The position numbers were made by a program, and so were the translations under genes. DNA of 64,000 nt from an uncultured Azospirillum sp. GTDB taxonomy: Bacteria > Pseudomonadota > Alphaproteobacteria > RF32 > CAG-239. The notes beneath the pieces were generated by a model. It was given only the letters and a program-made list of their open reading frames with translations. It was not told the origin of the DNA and ran no database searches. The first letter of the stretch is position 1. Every line of letters begins with the position of its first letter. This document shows, piece after piece, positions 17,081 through 25,394 of this stretch. The stretch is from NCBI GenBank assembly GCA_947383875.1, contig CANDEX010000001.1, positions 1 through 64,000 on the forward strand, given 5' to 3'.

Positions 17081-17447
17081 AATGTCCCGAAAAGAGCTTT
17101 TAGAACGTTTTGAGGAAGCTGTTTATACAGCTAAGCGATTGCCGCCAATCATTATTCCCGGATGTAAAGCTGTATGGCCGGATATAATTTATACGCCATT
17201 AGAAATTTTACAGCAAGAAAAACGTCCTATAAGATTACGCCCATCATCCGAACAATTATCCAGATTAGATGAAGTTTTGAGCTGGACACCTCTATTAACA
17301 GAGCTTGAAAGAAAACTGATATGGTATAAAGCGCAGCGAAAACCATGGAAATTTATCTGTACTGTGCTTGGAATATCCAGAAGCTCTGCAAATGATAAGC
17401 TCAATAAGGCCTTAGATTATTTAAGCGATAGGATAGAACGATTATAA
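17073..17447 (+). CDS. DUF6362-like phage protein with sigma-like HTH
   Basis: 124 residues, overlapping the previous gene by 8 bp. The C-terminal half (LTELERKLIWYKAQRKPWKFICTVLGISRSSANDKLNKALDYLSDRI) is a sigma-region-4-like helix-turn-helix; the N-terminal half contains the conserved CKAVWPDI segment of DUF6362 phage proteins. Such proteins sit at the end of phage early operons and may act as late-gene regulators. It ends 12 bp before a convergent gene. Confidence 0.65.
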   Translation: MVKMSRKELLERFEEAVYTAKRLPPIIIPGCKAVWPDIIYTPLEILQQEKRPIRLRPSSEQLSRLDEVLSWTPLLTELERKLIWYKAQRKPWKFICTVLGISRSSANDKLNKALDYLSDRIERL

Positions 17448-17459
17448 TATTTAACTAAA

Positions 17460-18251
17460 TCAAATAGTTTTTAACTTAATAACTGAATGTTCATCTACAT
17501 CATACAAAAAAACATTTTTAAATTTGGAAACAAACTTATAACGCATTATTTTACCTGTAAAATGACAATAATTACCTTTGGAAACTCCGGGTTTGCACAC
17601 TAACAAATAACATTCATCACAATGTTTTATAAAATTATCATATTTTTGATTTTTTTTCTCAATTACATTTTGTAAAGAGACAAAAGGATTTTCTAAGCTG
17701 AAACATGTATTATTAACGAAGCATTCATACTTTCCATTAATATTTGGAAAACCGCAGATTGAAAAACACAAATATTCATCATCTATTTTTATCCAAGGTT
17801 TTATTAGCCGAGGAAAGTTTTTTAATTTGTCTAAATTATTATCAATAATAGGTTCTATCTGATCCTTTATTTCTTTTTCAGCAAACCTATCAATAAAGCC
17901 CGGATTATAACAAACCTCCAAAAGCTGTTCCTTGGTTCTAGCCTCATATTTCCTTTTATCATACTTATCGATAATAATTGATATTGGCAATTTATGTTTA
18001 TTAAGAGAATATTTACAAATTTTGTTACCCGTTGTCATCAATGCTTGCATAGCTTTCCCGTGCTTGCTTTCAATTATAAACTGGGTTATCTCTAATCCTA
18101 TCTTTTTTCCATCATTAGACTGAAAGATGAAATCAGGACTTTCTGTTTCTTCAATTTTAACAATATTATGTTTTTCGTGCCATGACTTTCCTAGGGACGT
18201 TTGCAAAAAACAATCTAAATATTCTTTTTCTTCTATTTTATGGTTCTTCAT
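17460..18251 (-). CDS. Possible PD-(D/E)xK-type nuclease, prophage cargo gene
   Basis: A 263-residue, Lys-rich, AT-rich gene on the strand opposite the early and packaging genes, so it is probably expressed separately from the prophage. Residues ~35-57 (ETESPDFIFQSNDGKKIGLEITQF) have the layout of a restriction-endonuclease-like core: PD on one strand, then a Glu on the next beta strand. The lysine expected two residues after Glu is replaced by Thr (E-I-T), so catalysis is uncertain. An alpha-helical C-terminal half with six Cys follows. A defence or exclusion function is likely by position only. Confidence 0.5.
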   Translation of the reverse strand: MKNHKIEEKEYLDCFLQTSLGKSWHEKHNIVKIEETESPDFIFQSNDGKKIGLEITQFIIESKHGKAMQALMTTGNKICKYSLNKHKLPISIIIDKYDKRKYEARTKEQLLEVCYNPGFIDRFAEKEIKDQIEPIIDNNLDKLKNFPRLIKPWIKIDDEYLCFSICGFPNINGKYECFVNNTCFSLENPFVSLQNVIEKKNQKYDNFIKHCDECYLLVCKPGVSKGNYCHFTGKIMRYKFVSKFKNVFLYDVDEHSVIKLKTI

Positions 18252-18790
18252 ATTAAAAGCTATATTCTCTTATAAACTACCCCAAATGAGCCTTGTTCTT
18301 TTTTATTGCTACATAATAATATAAAAGTCCATAAGATTCTACGATTATATTAGTTGTATTCGGCTGTATTAAACTTTAAAAAACTTATCCGTTCTGTAAT
18401 CGCATATTTTTGTATGGACATTTTCAAAAGTTTCCCGTTATTATTTAGATATGATGAGAAAAGGTGTCGGAAGGCATCTTCTCTCATTTTTTTATGCGTA
18501 AACTCTCTCCAAATTCTCTGGGTCCTTCTGGATTTTTGACCCTATAGGGGTGGCTCAAGCGCGGCATATTTTAAGCAGACAACCCGAAAATTTTGGTTGA
18601 CACGGTTGACATTTTTCATCTTCTTTCTTGGATTTTCAGGCAGTTGAGTCCTATTGTTCCGACAATGCGCATAAAAAAATATTATTTTGAATCAAATATA
18701 TAAAGTTATAAACCAAACTCTCTAAACAAGTTGACAATTTTGGCGGTTTTTCTCGGAAAACCGCCATTTTGCAAATAAGGATGTAAACCA
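18252..18790. other. 539-bp gene-free region, candidate cos/packaging site
   Basis: No credible ORF is present. Notable elements: CTGGGTCCTTCTGG (from 18,518); GACCC overlapping the perfect palindrome CCCTATAGGG (18,540-18,549) and followed by GGTGGCTCAAGCGCGGC; tandem GGTTGACA copies at 18,595 and 18,604. A GGGTCCTTC block near a GC-rich stretch just before the packaging genes is how cos sites of lambda-like prophages often look, but no nicking site can be proven here. Confidence 0.35.
18741..18770 (+). terminator. Hairpin before the packaging operon
   Basis: TGGCGGTTTT-TCTCGG-AAAACCGCCA is a perfect 10-bp stem followed by TTTTG, 25 bp before the ParB-like start codon. It could terminate early transcription or act as an operator or attenuator for the late genes. 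Confidence 0.55.
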
Positions 18791-19417
18791 ATGGAAAAAG
18801 TTGAAGTAAACACAAATCTTGAATACAGTCGCCGCAAACTGGCAGATTTAAAGGAATATGAGGGAAATGCCCGTACGCATAACAAAGAACAGATTATGCA
18901 AATTGCCAATTCCATGATGGAAAACGGTTGGACTGCGCCAATGCTTATTGATGAAAACGATATGATTTTGGCTGGACACGGACGTAAAGCCGCCGGAGAA
19001 ATGTTGGGCGTTGAAGAAGTGCCGGTTATGATTATCCGCGGTCTCAATCCGGCACAAAAAGCCCGCTTATGTATTTCTGAAAACCAGATTGCTCTAAATG
19101 CCGGTTGGGATACGAACAAACTATCAGAGCAGTTGCAGCTTATTCTTGATGACGGTTTGGATTTGGAAATAACTGGTTTTGATGATGATTTTCTCAATGA
19201 TATTCTCAAACAGGATAATGACAATGAACTGCTTGACCCGTTAGAGGGAGAGAAAGAAGAAAAAGTTCAGGCCAATAAGTTTTTATCATTTGGCAGTTAT
19301 AAAATTCATATTTCGGAAGAGGAATACCAAAGTTTGGTGGATGCCTATGAGAATTTTGTAAAGGAAAACGGCGTTCGTTATGGTTTTGTGGCAAAGGTAT
19401 TGTTACCCCAATGTTAG
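18791..19417 (+). CDS. ParB/Srx-domain phage protein
   Basis: 208 residues. The N-terminal ParB/sulfiredoxin-like nucleotide-binding domain (residues ~14-100) contains LKEYEGNARTHNKEQIMQIA, the ParB box ILAGHGRKAAGEM and the following VPVMIIRGL...RLCISENQIAL. Such domains are common as stand-alone genes, or fused to methylases, just before terminases. The C-terminal ~60 residues are acidic and then unlike known domains. The last 7 bp overlap the next gene, which has a second ParB-like domain. Confidence 0.8.
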   Translation: MEKVEVNTNLEYSRRKLADLKEYEGNARTHNKEQIMQIANSMMENGWTAPMLIDENDMILAGHGRKAAGEMLGVEEVPVMIIRGLNPAQKARLCISENQIALNAGWDTNKLSEQLQLILDDGLDLEITGFDDDFLNDILKQDNDNELLDPLEGEKEEKVQANKFLSFGSYKIHISEEEYQSLVDAYENFVKENGVRYGFVAKVLLPQC

Positions 19418-20811
19418 AGTTAGATTATCCTATCAAAGATTTAGTCGGCGCAGATTATAACCCGAGAGAAATTGATGAGGAATCATTAAAAACACTTCGT
19501 CAATCCATTAAGACCCTTGGAATTGTCAAACCTATCATTGTTTCCGGCAATTTAATCGTTGCCGGACACCAAAGGACAAAAGCCCTGCTGGCCGCTGGAA
19601 TTGATAAAGCACCGGTATATCTTTTGCCGGAAAATATTAACCAAACCGATGAAATCCGCTTTAACCAACTGCACAACGGTACAGATTTTGACAGCGGCGA
19701 TGAACGGGCTTGGGTTGGCAGGAGTGAAAATCTTGGTTTTGAAATGGTGCCACCTATCAAATTGCGCGGTAATATGCGGGCTAAAATGGCAAATGTCCGC
19801 AATGAAATCTGTAAACTTATTATCAAATATGGCAACTGGGGAGCTTGTGTTGCTACTCAAGCCGGAAAAGTTATCCATGCCGGACAATATGTTTTAGCCT
19901 GTAAAGCGATGGGCATTTCAGCCAGAGTGTACCGCATTCCAAACGATATGGCGAAGCAAGCCGCAGAGTTTTTGAACAAAAAGTATGGAAAATTCTCGTA
20001 TGAACATCTGGCTAAAACAACCTTTATACAGACATTTGCTCAAAAATTCCGTTTGCGACACGATGAACAGGAAGAAAAGCCGTTTAATGCCTCGCCGACT
20101 TATGAAAAAAGCCTTATTCCAAATTGCAAAAAAGGCGAGCGGATTTTTGATTTTGGCTGCGGTCAGGCAGATTATGTAAAAAAGCTTCGCAAAAAAGGCT
20201 ATGACATTCACGGTGTTGAGTTATTTTACCGTAAAGGCAATTTCATTGATTCAACAATGGTTCACAAAATGATTGATAATCTTTGCGAACAACTGGAAAA
20301 CAAAGGTTTATTTGATATTGTCATCTGCGACTATGTTCTTAATTCGGTAGATAGTATGACTGCCGAAAATGATGTATTGACCGTAGTTAATGCAATGTGC
20401 CGAATGGGTGGTAAAATCTATTTTTCCGGCAGAGCCAGAGAAAAAATTGATATGCAAGACCGCACGACTTATGCCGGAGAAGCAAAATCCCATCGTTATA
20501 TTGAATTTTTGGATGATGACGGATTTTCGGCATTATTCCGCAAGGGGCATTGGTTTTATCAAAAATTCCACCGGAAAAGCGAGGCCGTTGCGTTAGGGCG
20601 TAGGTTTATCAATACGACAGAAGCTAAACTGGAACGCCATAATCCAGGAGTTTGGTGTATGAGCGGAGTAAAAAATATTGCAATATCCCCACAAATGGTT
20701 GAGGAATCTATCATTCGGGAATTTGAGATGTTACATCCGGACGGCAAACCTATAGGCAGAAGTGCCGACGTTATAAAGGCTTATCGTCTTGCATTCGCAA
20801 AAGATAGCTAA
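19411..20811 (+). CDS. ParB-like domain fused to a SAM-dependent methyltransferase
   Basis: 466 residues. Residues 1-90 are a ParB/Srx-like domain (NPREIDEESLKTLRQSIKTLGIVKPIIVSGNLIVAGHQRTKALLAAG). The middle (about 110-200) is a domain I do not recognise. A class I methyltransferase fold follows with motif I FDFGCGQADY (near residue 247), acidic motif II GVELF and CDYVLNSVDSM. It lacks the DPPY/NPPY signature of adenine or N4-cytosine DNA methylases, so the target may be a modified base or a non-DNA substrate. Position before terminase fits phage DNA modification or packaging control. Confidence 0.75.
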   Translation: MLELDYPIKDLVGADYNPREIDEESLKTLRQSIKTLGIVKPIIVSGNLIVAGHQRTKALLAAGIDKAPVYLLPENINQTDEIRFNQLHNGTDFDSGDERAWVGRSENLGFEMVPPIKLRGNMRAKMANVRNEICKLIIKYGNWGACVATQAGKVIHAGQYVLACKAMGISARVYRIPNDMAKQAAEFLNKKYGKFSYEHLAKTTFIQTFAQKFRLRHDEQEEKPFNASPTYEKSLIPNCKKGERIFDFGCGQADYVKKLRKKGYDIHGVELFYRKGNFIDSTMVHKMIDNLCEQLENKGLFDIVICDYVLNSVDSMTAENDVLTVVNAMCRMGGKIYFSGRAREKIDMQDRTTYAGEAKSHRYIEFLDDDGFSALFRKGHWFYQKFHRKSEAVALGRRFINTTEAKLERHNPGVWCMSGVKNIAISPQMVEESIIREFEMLHPDGKPIGRSADVIKAYRLAFAKDS

Positions 20812-21214
20812 TGCCAAATTGATAATTGCGGCAAGATGTGAAAGCCAGAGATAAACCATTATACCCTTTTTCCAGCGGTGGGATTGGTAAACGCTTTGCT
20901 CCGGTTATAATAACTTTATCGCCCCTGTATGTTTCAGCGGTAATGATGTCGTTTTCATTATCGCTTGGAACAAAGGGAACGTGGAGATTATTTCGATAGC
21001 CGATAACGCCACATAAATACAAACACTTGAAATCAGTAAACTCATTGAGTTCAATCTCGGTGTTCACGGGCATATTTAGACTAACTTTTTGTGAATAATC
21101 ACCGATTAGGCATTTGGCGCAATGAACTGTCGGGTCAAAACCTCTTATATACTTTAACCAAAAATACCTGAATCCAGTAATTTTGGCGTTTTCTGTAACA
21201 AATTTTATTTTCAT
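20771..21214 (-). CDS. Unknown protein, antisense gene between methylase and terminase
   Basis: 147 residues on the minus strand, overlapping the end of the methyltransferase gene by 41 bp. The composition is protein-like, with KYIRGFDPTVHCAKCLIGD (CxxC) and a second half rich in Gly/Pro. The overlap and the absence of a recognised family call for caution, but a near-consensus promoter (TTGCAA at 21,243-21,248, TATAAT read on the minus strand at 21,221-21,226) lies directly in front, placing the predicted RNA start at about the ATG (possible leaderless mRNA). It could be expressed from the lysogen. Confidence 0.5.
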   Translation of the reverse strand: MKIKFVTENAKITGFRYFWLKYIRGFDPTVHCAKCLIGDYSQKVSLNMPVNTEIELNEFTDFKCLYLCGVIGYRNNLHVPFVPSDNENDIITAETYRGDKVIITGAKRLPIPPLEKGYNGLSLAFTSCRNYQFGISYLLRMQDDKPL

Positions 21215-21220
21215 ACCAGC

Positions 21221-21248
21221 ATTATAATATAATCACATAGGGTTGCAA
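21221..21248 (-). promoter_or_regulatory. Promoter for the antisense gene at 20,771-21,214
   Basis: On the minus strand TTGCAA, 16-bp spacer, TATAAT. The expected RNA start coincides with the start codon. Confidence 0.55.
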
Positions 21249-21287
21249 TGTTTTTCATCGGTATATCAAAAAGAAGTTTAGTAAGTT

Positions 21288-21764
21288 ATGGCATACATTA
21301 CGCAGGCAGCATGGGGGAGAAAACATAATTTTACCCGACAATATGTAAATAAGTTGGTAAATAATGGAACAATAAAGCTCCATAACGGAAAAGTGAATGA
21401 AGAAGCTGCCGATATGGCTATTGCCGCTATCCGCCAGCCTATGAAAGCCAGTAAAAATGCCACAGATGGGATGGACGCTCTCAGCAACTTATCGACGGTA
21501 CTCTTAAAAACCCGCATAAAAAGTGAAATTGAAAAAGTCAAATATCTTGAAACGAAAAACAAAGAAGCTGAAAAATCTTTGGTATCAGCGGATGGTGTGA
21601 GAATAGCCGCATTTAATAAGGGGCGAATGGTGCGTGATGCTCTCTTAAATATCCCTGACCGAGTGGCCTCAATTTTAGCCAAAGAAACGGATACTAACCG
21701 CATACACGAGATTTTAACCAAAGAAATACGCCAGATCATTGAGGAAATATTAGAAAGTGGCTGA
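21288..21764 (+). CDS. Terminase small subunit, Nu1-like
   Basis: 158 residues. The N-terminal winged helix (YITQAAWGRKHNFTRQYVNKLVNNGTIKL) is the Nu1-type DNA-binding domain that recognises the packaging site. A linker and a helical C-terminal part follow (IEKVKYLETKNKEAEKSLVSADGVRIAAFNKGRMVRDALLNIPDRVASILA) with the typical NIPDR motif. The last 8 bp overlap the large subunit, the standard coupling. It should bind cos and bring the large subunit to the DNA. Confidence 0.85.
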   Translation: MAYITQAAWGRKHNFTRQYVNKLVNNGTIKLHNGKVNEEAADMAIAAIRQPMKASKNATDGMDALSNLSTVLLKTRIKSEIEKVKYLETKNKEAEKSLVSADGVRIAAFNKGRMVRDALLNIPDRVASILAKETDTNRIHEILTKEIRQIIEEILESG

Positions 21765-23640
21765 CGCTTTTATTATTTATAACGAGGGATTTAATGCCGG
21801 TTTAAAGCCAGACCCGCTCTTGAATATCTCGGAATGGGCAGACAAATACAGGGTTCTTTCGCAAAAAGCCTCGGCAGAACCGGGAAAATGGCGAACTTCA
21901 CGAACGCCATATTTAAAAGAGATTATGGACTGCCTTTCTCCGTATTCGGGAATTGAGCGCGTTGTTTTTATGAAAGGCGCTCAAATCGGCGGAACAGAGG
22001 TAGGAAATAATTTTTTGGGCTATATCGTGCATTTATCCCCGGGGCCGGTTATGCTTGTTATGCCAACGGTGGACGGAGCAAAAAGAACATCTAAAACCCG
22101 TATAGACCCGATGTTTGCTGCAATTCCTGAATTAAAGGGCGTTATCACCGACCGTCGTTCCAAAGACGCCAGCAATACAACCTTGATGAAAGAGTTTCAG
22201 GGCGGTGTATTGGTTTTAACCGGTGCGAACTCCGCCATTGGCTTACGTTCTATGCCGGTACGCTATATTTTTCTTGATGAGATAGACGCATATAAAGGAG
22301 ATGTCGAGGGCGAAGGAGATCCTGTCAATTTGGCAATCAAGCGAACAAGCACCTTTAACCGCCGTAAAATTTTTATGGTTTCCACGCCGACAATCCAAAG
22401 CGTGAGCCGAATAGAATATGAGTACGAGCAATCAGACCAACGTCATTATATGGTACCGTGTCCTTATTGTAATAAAAGGCAGTTGCTTAAATGGAAACAA
22501 ATCCATTGGGAAAATGATGACCCGCAAACGGCTGTTTATATTTGCGAATATTGCGGCGGTATAATTGAGGAACATCACAAAACGTGGATGTTGGAGAATG
22601 GAATTTGGGAAAAATCCAATCCGAGCAGTAAAATTGCCGGGTTTCATTTATCTTCCTTATATTCGCCGGTTGGCTGGTTTTCATGGGCTGACGCGGTTAA
22701 ACAGTTTTTAGATGCCAAAAACAAGGATAATCTGTTGAAAGTCTGGGTTAATACCGTTTTGGGCGAAACTTGGCTTGAAAAAGGCGAAGCTCCTGAATGG
22801 CAGGTTCTCTTTGATAAACGCGAAGATTACCGGCAAGAACTTGTCCCGAGTGGCGGTTTATTCTTAACTGCCGGCGCAGACGTCCAAAAAGACCGTATAG
22901 AGTGTGAGGTTGTTGCTTGGGGGAGAAACCGCGAAAGCTGGTCGGTGGGCTACTTTATTATAAATGGCGATACCGCCAGAGAGGATGTCTGGAATGAGCT
23001 GACAGATTTTTCCCGGCGTTATTTTGAGCATTCGTCCGGCGCTATGCTGCCAATCTCCCGTTTTGCCATTGACAGCGGTTTTGCAACGCAACAGGTTTAT
23101 AATTGGGTACGCAAACAACCGCTGAATTTTGCAATGGCAATCAAAGGAACAGACAGCGGCGTTACACCGTTAGGTCTTCCGACTAAGGTTGACCTTAATA
23201 TCAATGGTAAAAAACTTCGCCGAGGGGCTAAGGTTTGGACAGTCGGAACTTCCATTCTTAAGTCTGAATTATATCAATTTTTGAGGTTGACTCAAAATGA
23301 AGACGAGAGCTTTCCGGCCGGATATTGTCATTTTCCCAAATATGACAGCGAATATTTTAAGCAATTAACTGCGGAACAATTAGTCACTAAAATTGTCCGA
23401 GGCTATCAGAAAAGGGAATGGCAGAAAACCAGAGAACGAAACGAAGCGTTAGATTGCCGTATATATGCCCGAGCTGCCAGTATCTGCTTTGGCATAGAAC
23501 AGTTCTCCGAAACAAAATGGCGCAATCTGGAAAAAACTCTAATTCCGGAAAAACAGGAAACAGCGGAAATACCGGTAAAGAAAAAAACTAAAATTAGCTT
23601 TTCACCCAACATAGTCAAAGCGCAAGACCCATATTTATAA
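21757..23640 (+). CDS. Terminase large subunit, GpA family
   Basis: Starts with GTG at 21,757 and has 627 residues, the lambda gpA size. The ATPase domain has a Walker A-like MKGAQIGGTEVGNN (residues ~68-81) and Walker B YIFLDEIDAY. A CPYCNKRQ...CEYCG zinc-ribbon-like pair (about 228-270) follows, as in GpA proteins, then the nuclease part with DVQKDRIECEVVAWG and AIDSGFATQQVY. The enzyme cuts concatemers at cos and powers DNA packaging into proheads. It appears intact. Confidence 0.95.
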   Translation: MADAFIIYNEGFNAGLKPDPLLNISEWADKYRVLSQKASAEPGKWRTSRTPYLKEIMDCLSPYSGIERVVFMKGAQIGGTEVGNNFLGYIVHLSPGPVMLVMPTVDGAKRTSKTRIDPMFAAIPELKGVITDRRSKDASNTTLMKEFQGGVLVLTGANSAIGLRSMPVRYIFLDEIDAYKGDVEGEGDPVNLAIKRTSTFNRRKIFMVSTPTIQSVSRIEYEYEQSDQRHYMVPCPYCNKRQLLKWKQIHWENDDPQTAVYICEYCGGIIEEHHKTWMLENGIWEKSNPSSKIAGFHLSSLYSPVGWFSWADAVKQFLDAKNKDNLLKVWVNTVLGETWLEKGEAPEWQVLFDKREDYRQELVPSGGLFLTAGADVQKDRIECEVVAWGRNRESWSVGYFIINGDTAREDVWNELTDFSRRYFEHSSGAMLPISRFAIDSGFATQQVYNWVRKQPLNFAMAIKGTDSGVTPLGLPTKVDLNINGKKLRRGAKVWTVGTSILKSELYQFLRLTQNEDESFPAGYCHFPKYDSEYFKQLTAEQLVTKIVRGYQKREWQKTRERNEALDCRIYARAASICFGIEQFSETKWRNLEKTLIPEKQETAEIPVKKKTKISFSPNIVKAQDPYL

Positions 23641-23649
23641 GGATTTAAG

Positions 23650-23877
23650 ATGACAAAAGTTGAAATTTTACAAAAACAGCTAGAGGAAGCGGAACAGGCA
23701 TACCATGAGTTAATGATTGGTGCACGCACTGTTAGCGTTAATGTTGAGGGTGTCGGTTCTACGTCATACGCTCAAGCAGATTCCTCCAAGCTGAAAGAAT
23801 ATATTTTGTACCTACAAGCAGAAATTGGAAAAGCTAAGGGACTGAAAAATCGTAAGGTTATCAAAGTGAGTTTTTAA
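23650..23877 (+). CDS. Head completion protein, gpW-like
   Basis: 75 residues with a Glu-rich helix, HELMIGARTVSVNVEGVGSTSYAQADSSKLKEYILYLQAEIGK, and a basic tail. This matches the small gpW family in size and motif (HxLMxGxxxxxVxxxG...Y...S..LxxYIxxL). It stabilises DNA-filled heads and prepares them for tail attachment. It lies between the terminase and portal genes, its canonical place, 9 bp after the terminase stop. Confidence 0.88.
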   Translation: MTKVEILQKQLEEAEQAYHELMIGARTVSVNVEGVGSTSYAQADSSKLKEYILYLQAEIGKAKGLKNRKVIKVSF

Positions 23878-23879
23878 CT

Positions 23880-25394
23880 ATGGATGACACAAGTTATAAA
23901 GGCGCGTCTTTATCGGCTAAGGAATTGCTGAGCTGGCGGCCGTTACGACATTCTGCGGATATGGAACTGGATGGGGAGTTATCGACTCTTGTTGCCCGTT
24001 CGCGAGATTTAATCCGCAATAATGGTATTGCCAGCGGGGCAATACAAACTCTTGTTGACAATGTTGTCGGTAACGGTTTAAAGCTCGTTTCAATTCCAGA
24101 CCACAGAATTTTGGGATTGGATATTGATTATCTGGAAGAATGGGCGCGAAAAGTTGAGAGCTTATGGCGTATTTGGTCGGAAAGCGTATATTGTGATGCC
24201 GCACGGAAACTTAACTTTAACTCGCAAACAGCTCTTATTTTTCGGTCTGTTATTGAAAACGGAGAGGCTCTGGCATTGGTTTTATGGCGTGAAAATTCAG
24301 CCAATCCGTTTGCAACCTGTTTTCAACTTCTGGAACCAGACAGATTATCAAACCCAGATTTTAAGCAAAATAGCGAATTTTTACGCGATGGTATCGAAAT
24401 TAATCAGTATGGAGAAGCTGAGAATTATTGGATAAGCAAATATTATCCCAATGACTATTACTACGGTCAGGGTGCCAATACATGGCAAAAAATTGCAGCT
24501 CAAACACCTTTTGGACGGAAGTTGATTTTACATGTTCATCACCCGGAGCGTATTGGGCAAAATCGAGGTAAACCGCTTTTTACTTCAATAATGCCGCTTT
24601 TTAAGATGTTAGACCACTATGAACGTTCGGAATTAAAGGCTTCAGTCGTTAACGCCATGATTGCGGCATTTATTGAAACTCCAATGGACAGTGAATCAAT
24701 CGCCGAAATGTTTGGCGAATCTGTAGATGATTATCTGGAAAAACGCAAAGATTGGAGCGTTAAGCTTGAGGGTGGTTCAATAATTCCAGTATTTCCCGGA
24801 GATAAAGTATCGGCTTTTACTCCCAGCCGTCCAAATTCCAGCTATGCGGCTTTTGTTGAAAATGTACTGCGCCATATTGGAACCGGTCTAAATATCCCGC
24901 TTGAGCTGTTAATGAAAGACTTTTCAAAGACAAATTATTCATCTGCTCGGGCGGCTCTGATTGAAGCATGGCGCTTTTTCAATGGACGCCGAAGTTGGAT
25001 AATTAACTACTGGGCTAAACCAGTTTTCGAACTATGGCTTGAGGAAAGTGTAAACAGGGGGCTTATTGAAGCCCCTAATTTTTACGAAAAGAAAGCAGCT
25101 TGGTGCCGATGTAAATGGATTGGTCCGGGGCGTGGCTGGGTTGACCCGGTTAAGGAAGCCCAAGCCTCACAAATTCGCATGGAATCCGGTTTATCAACCT
25201 TAGAAGATGAATGTGCCTCACAGGGATTAGACTGGGAAGAAGTTTTAATGCAAAGAGTTCGAGAACTCAAACGTATGAGAGAGCTTGGGCTTAGCACTTC
25301 CGGCGATGGCAATATGCAACTCATTAACCAAGAGGAAAATACAAATGAAAATATGGAACAAAATAACCAACGAACCGTGGGCAACGACGAGTGA
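23880..25394 (+). CDS. Portal protein, lambda gpB family
   Basis: 504 residues with the lambda-type portal order: DLIRNNGIASGAIQTLVDNVVGNGLKL near the N-terminus, LEPDRLSN, HVHHPERIGQNRGKP, then the channel-forming stretch (LRHIGTGLNIPLELLMKDFSKTNYSSARAALIEAWRFF) and the exit region with KWIGPGRGWVDPVKE. The protein forms the dodecameric DNA channel at the head vertex. The C-terminus overlaps the protease gene by 50 bp. Confidence 0.95.
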   Translation: MDDTSYKGASLSAKELLSWRPLRHSADMELDGELSTLVARSRDLIRNNGIASGAIQTLVDNVVGNGLKLVSIPDHRILGLDIDYLEEWARKVESLWRIWSESVYCDAARKLNFNSQTALIFRSVIENGEALALVLWRENSANPFATCFQLLEPDRLSNPDFKQNSEFLRDGIEINQYGEAENYWISKYYPNDYYYGQGANTWQKIAAQTPFGRKLILHVHHPERIGQNRGKPLFTSIMPLFKMLDHYERSELKASVVNAMIAAFIETPMDSESIAEMFGESVDDYLEKRKDWSVKLEGGSIIPVFPGDKVSAFTPSRPNSSYAAFVENVLRHIGTGLNIPLELLMKDFSKTNYSSARAALIEAWRFFNGRRSWIINYWAKPVFELWLEESVNRGLIEAPNFYEKKAAWCRCKWIGPGRGWVDPVKEAQASQIRMESGLSTLEDECASQGLDWEEVLMQRVRELKRMRELGLSTSGDGNMQLINQEENTNENMEQNNQRTVGNDE

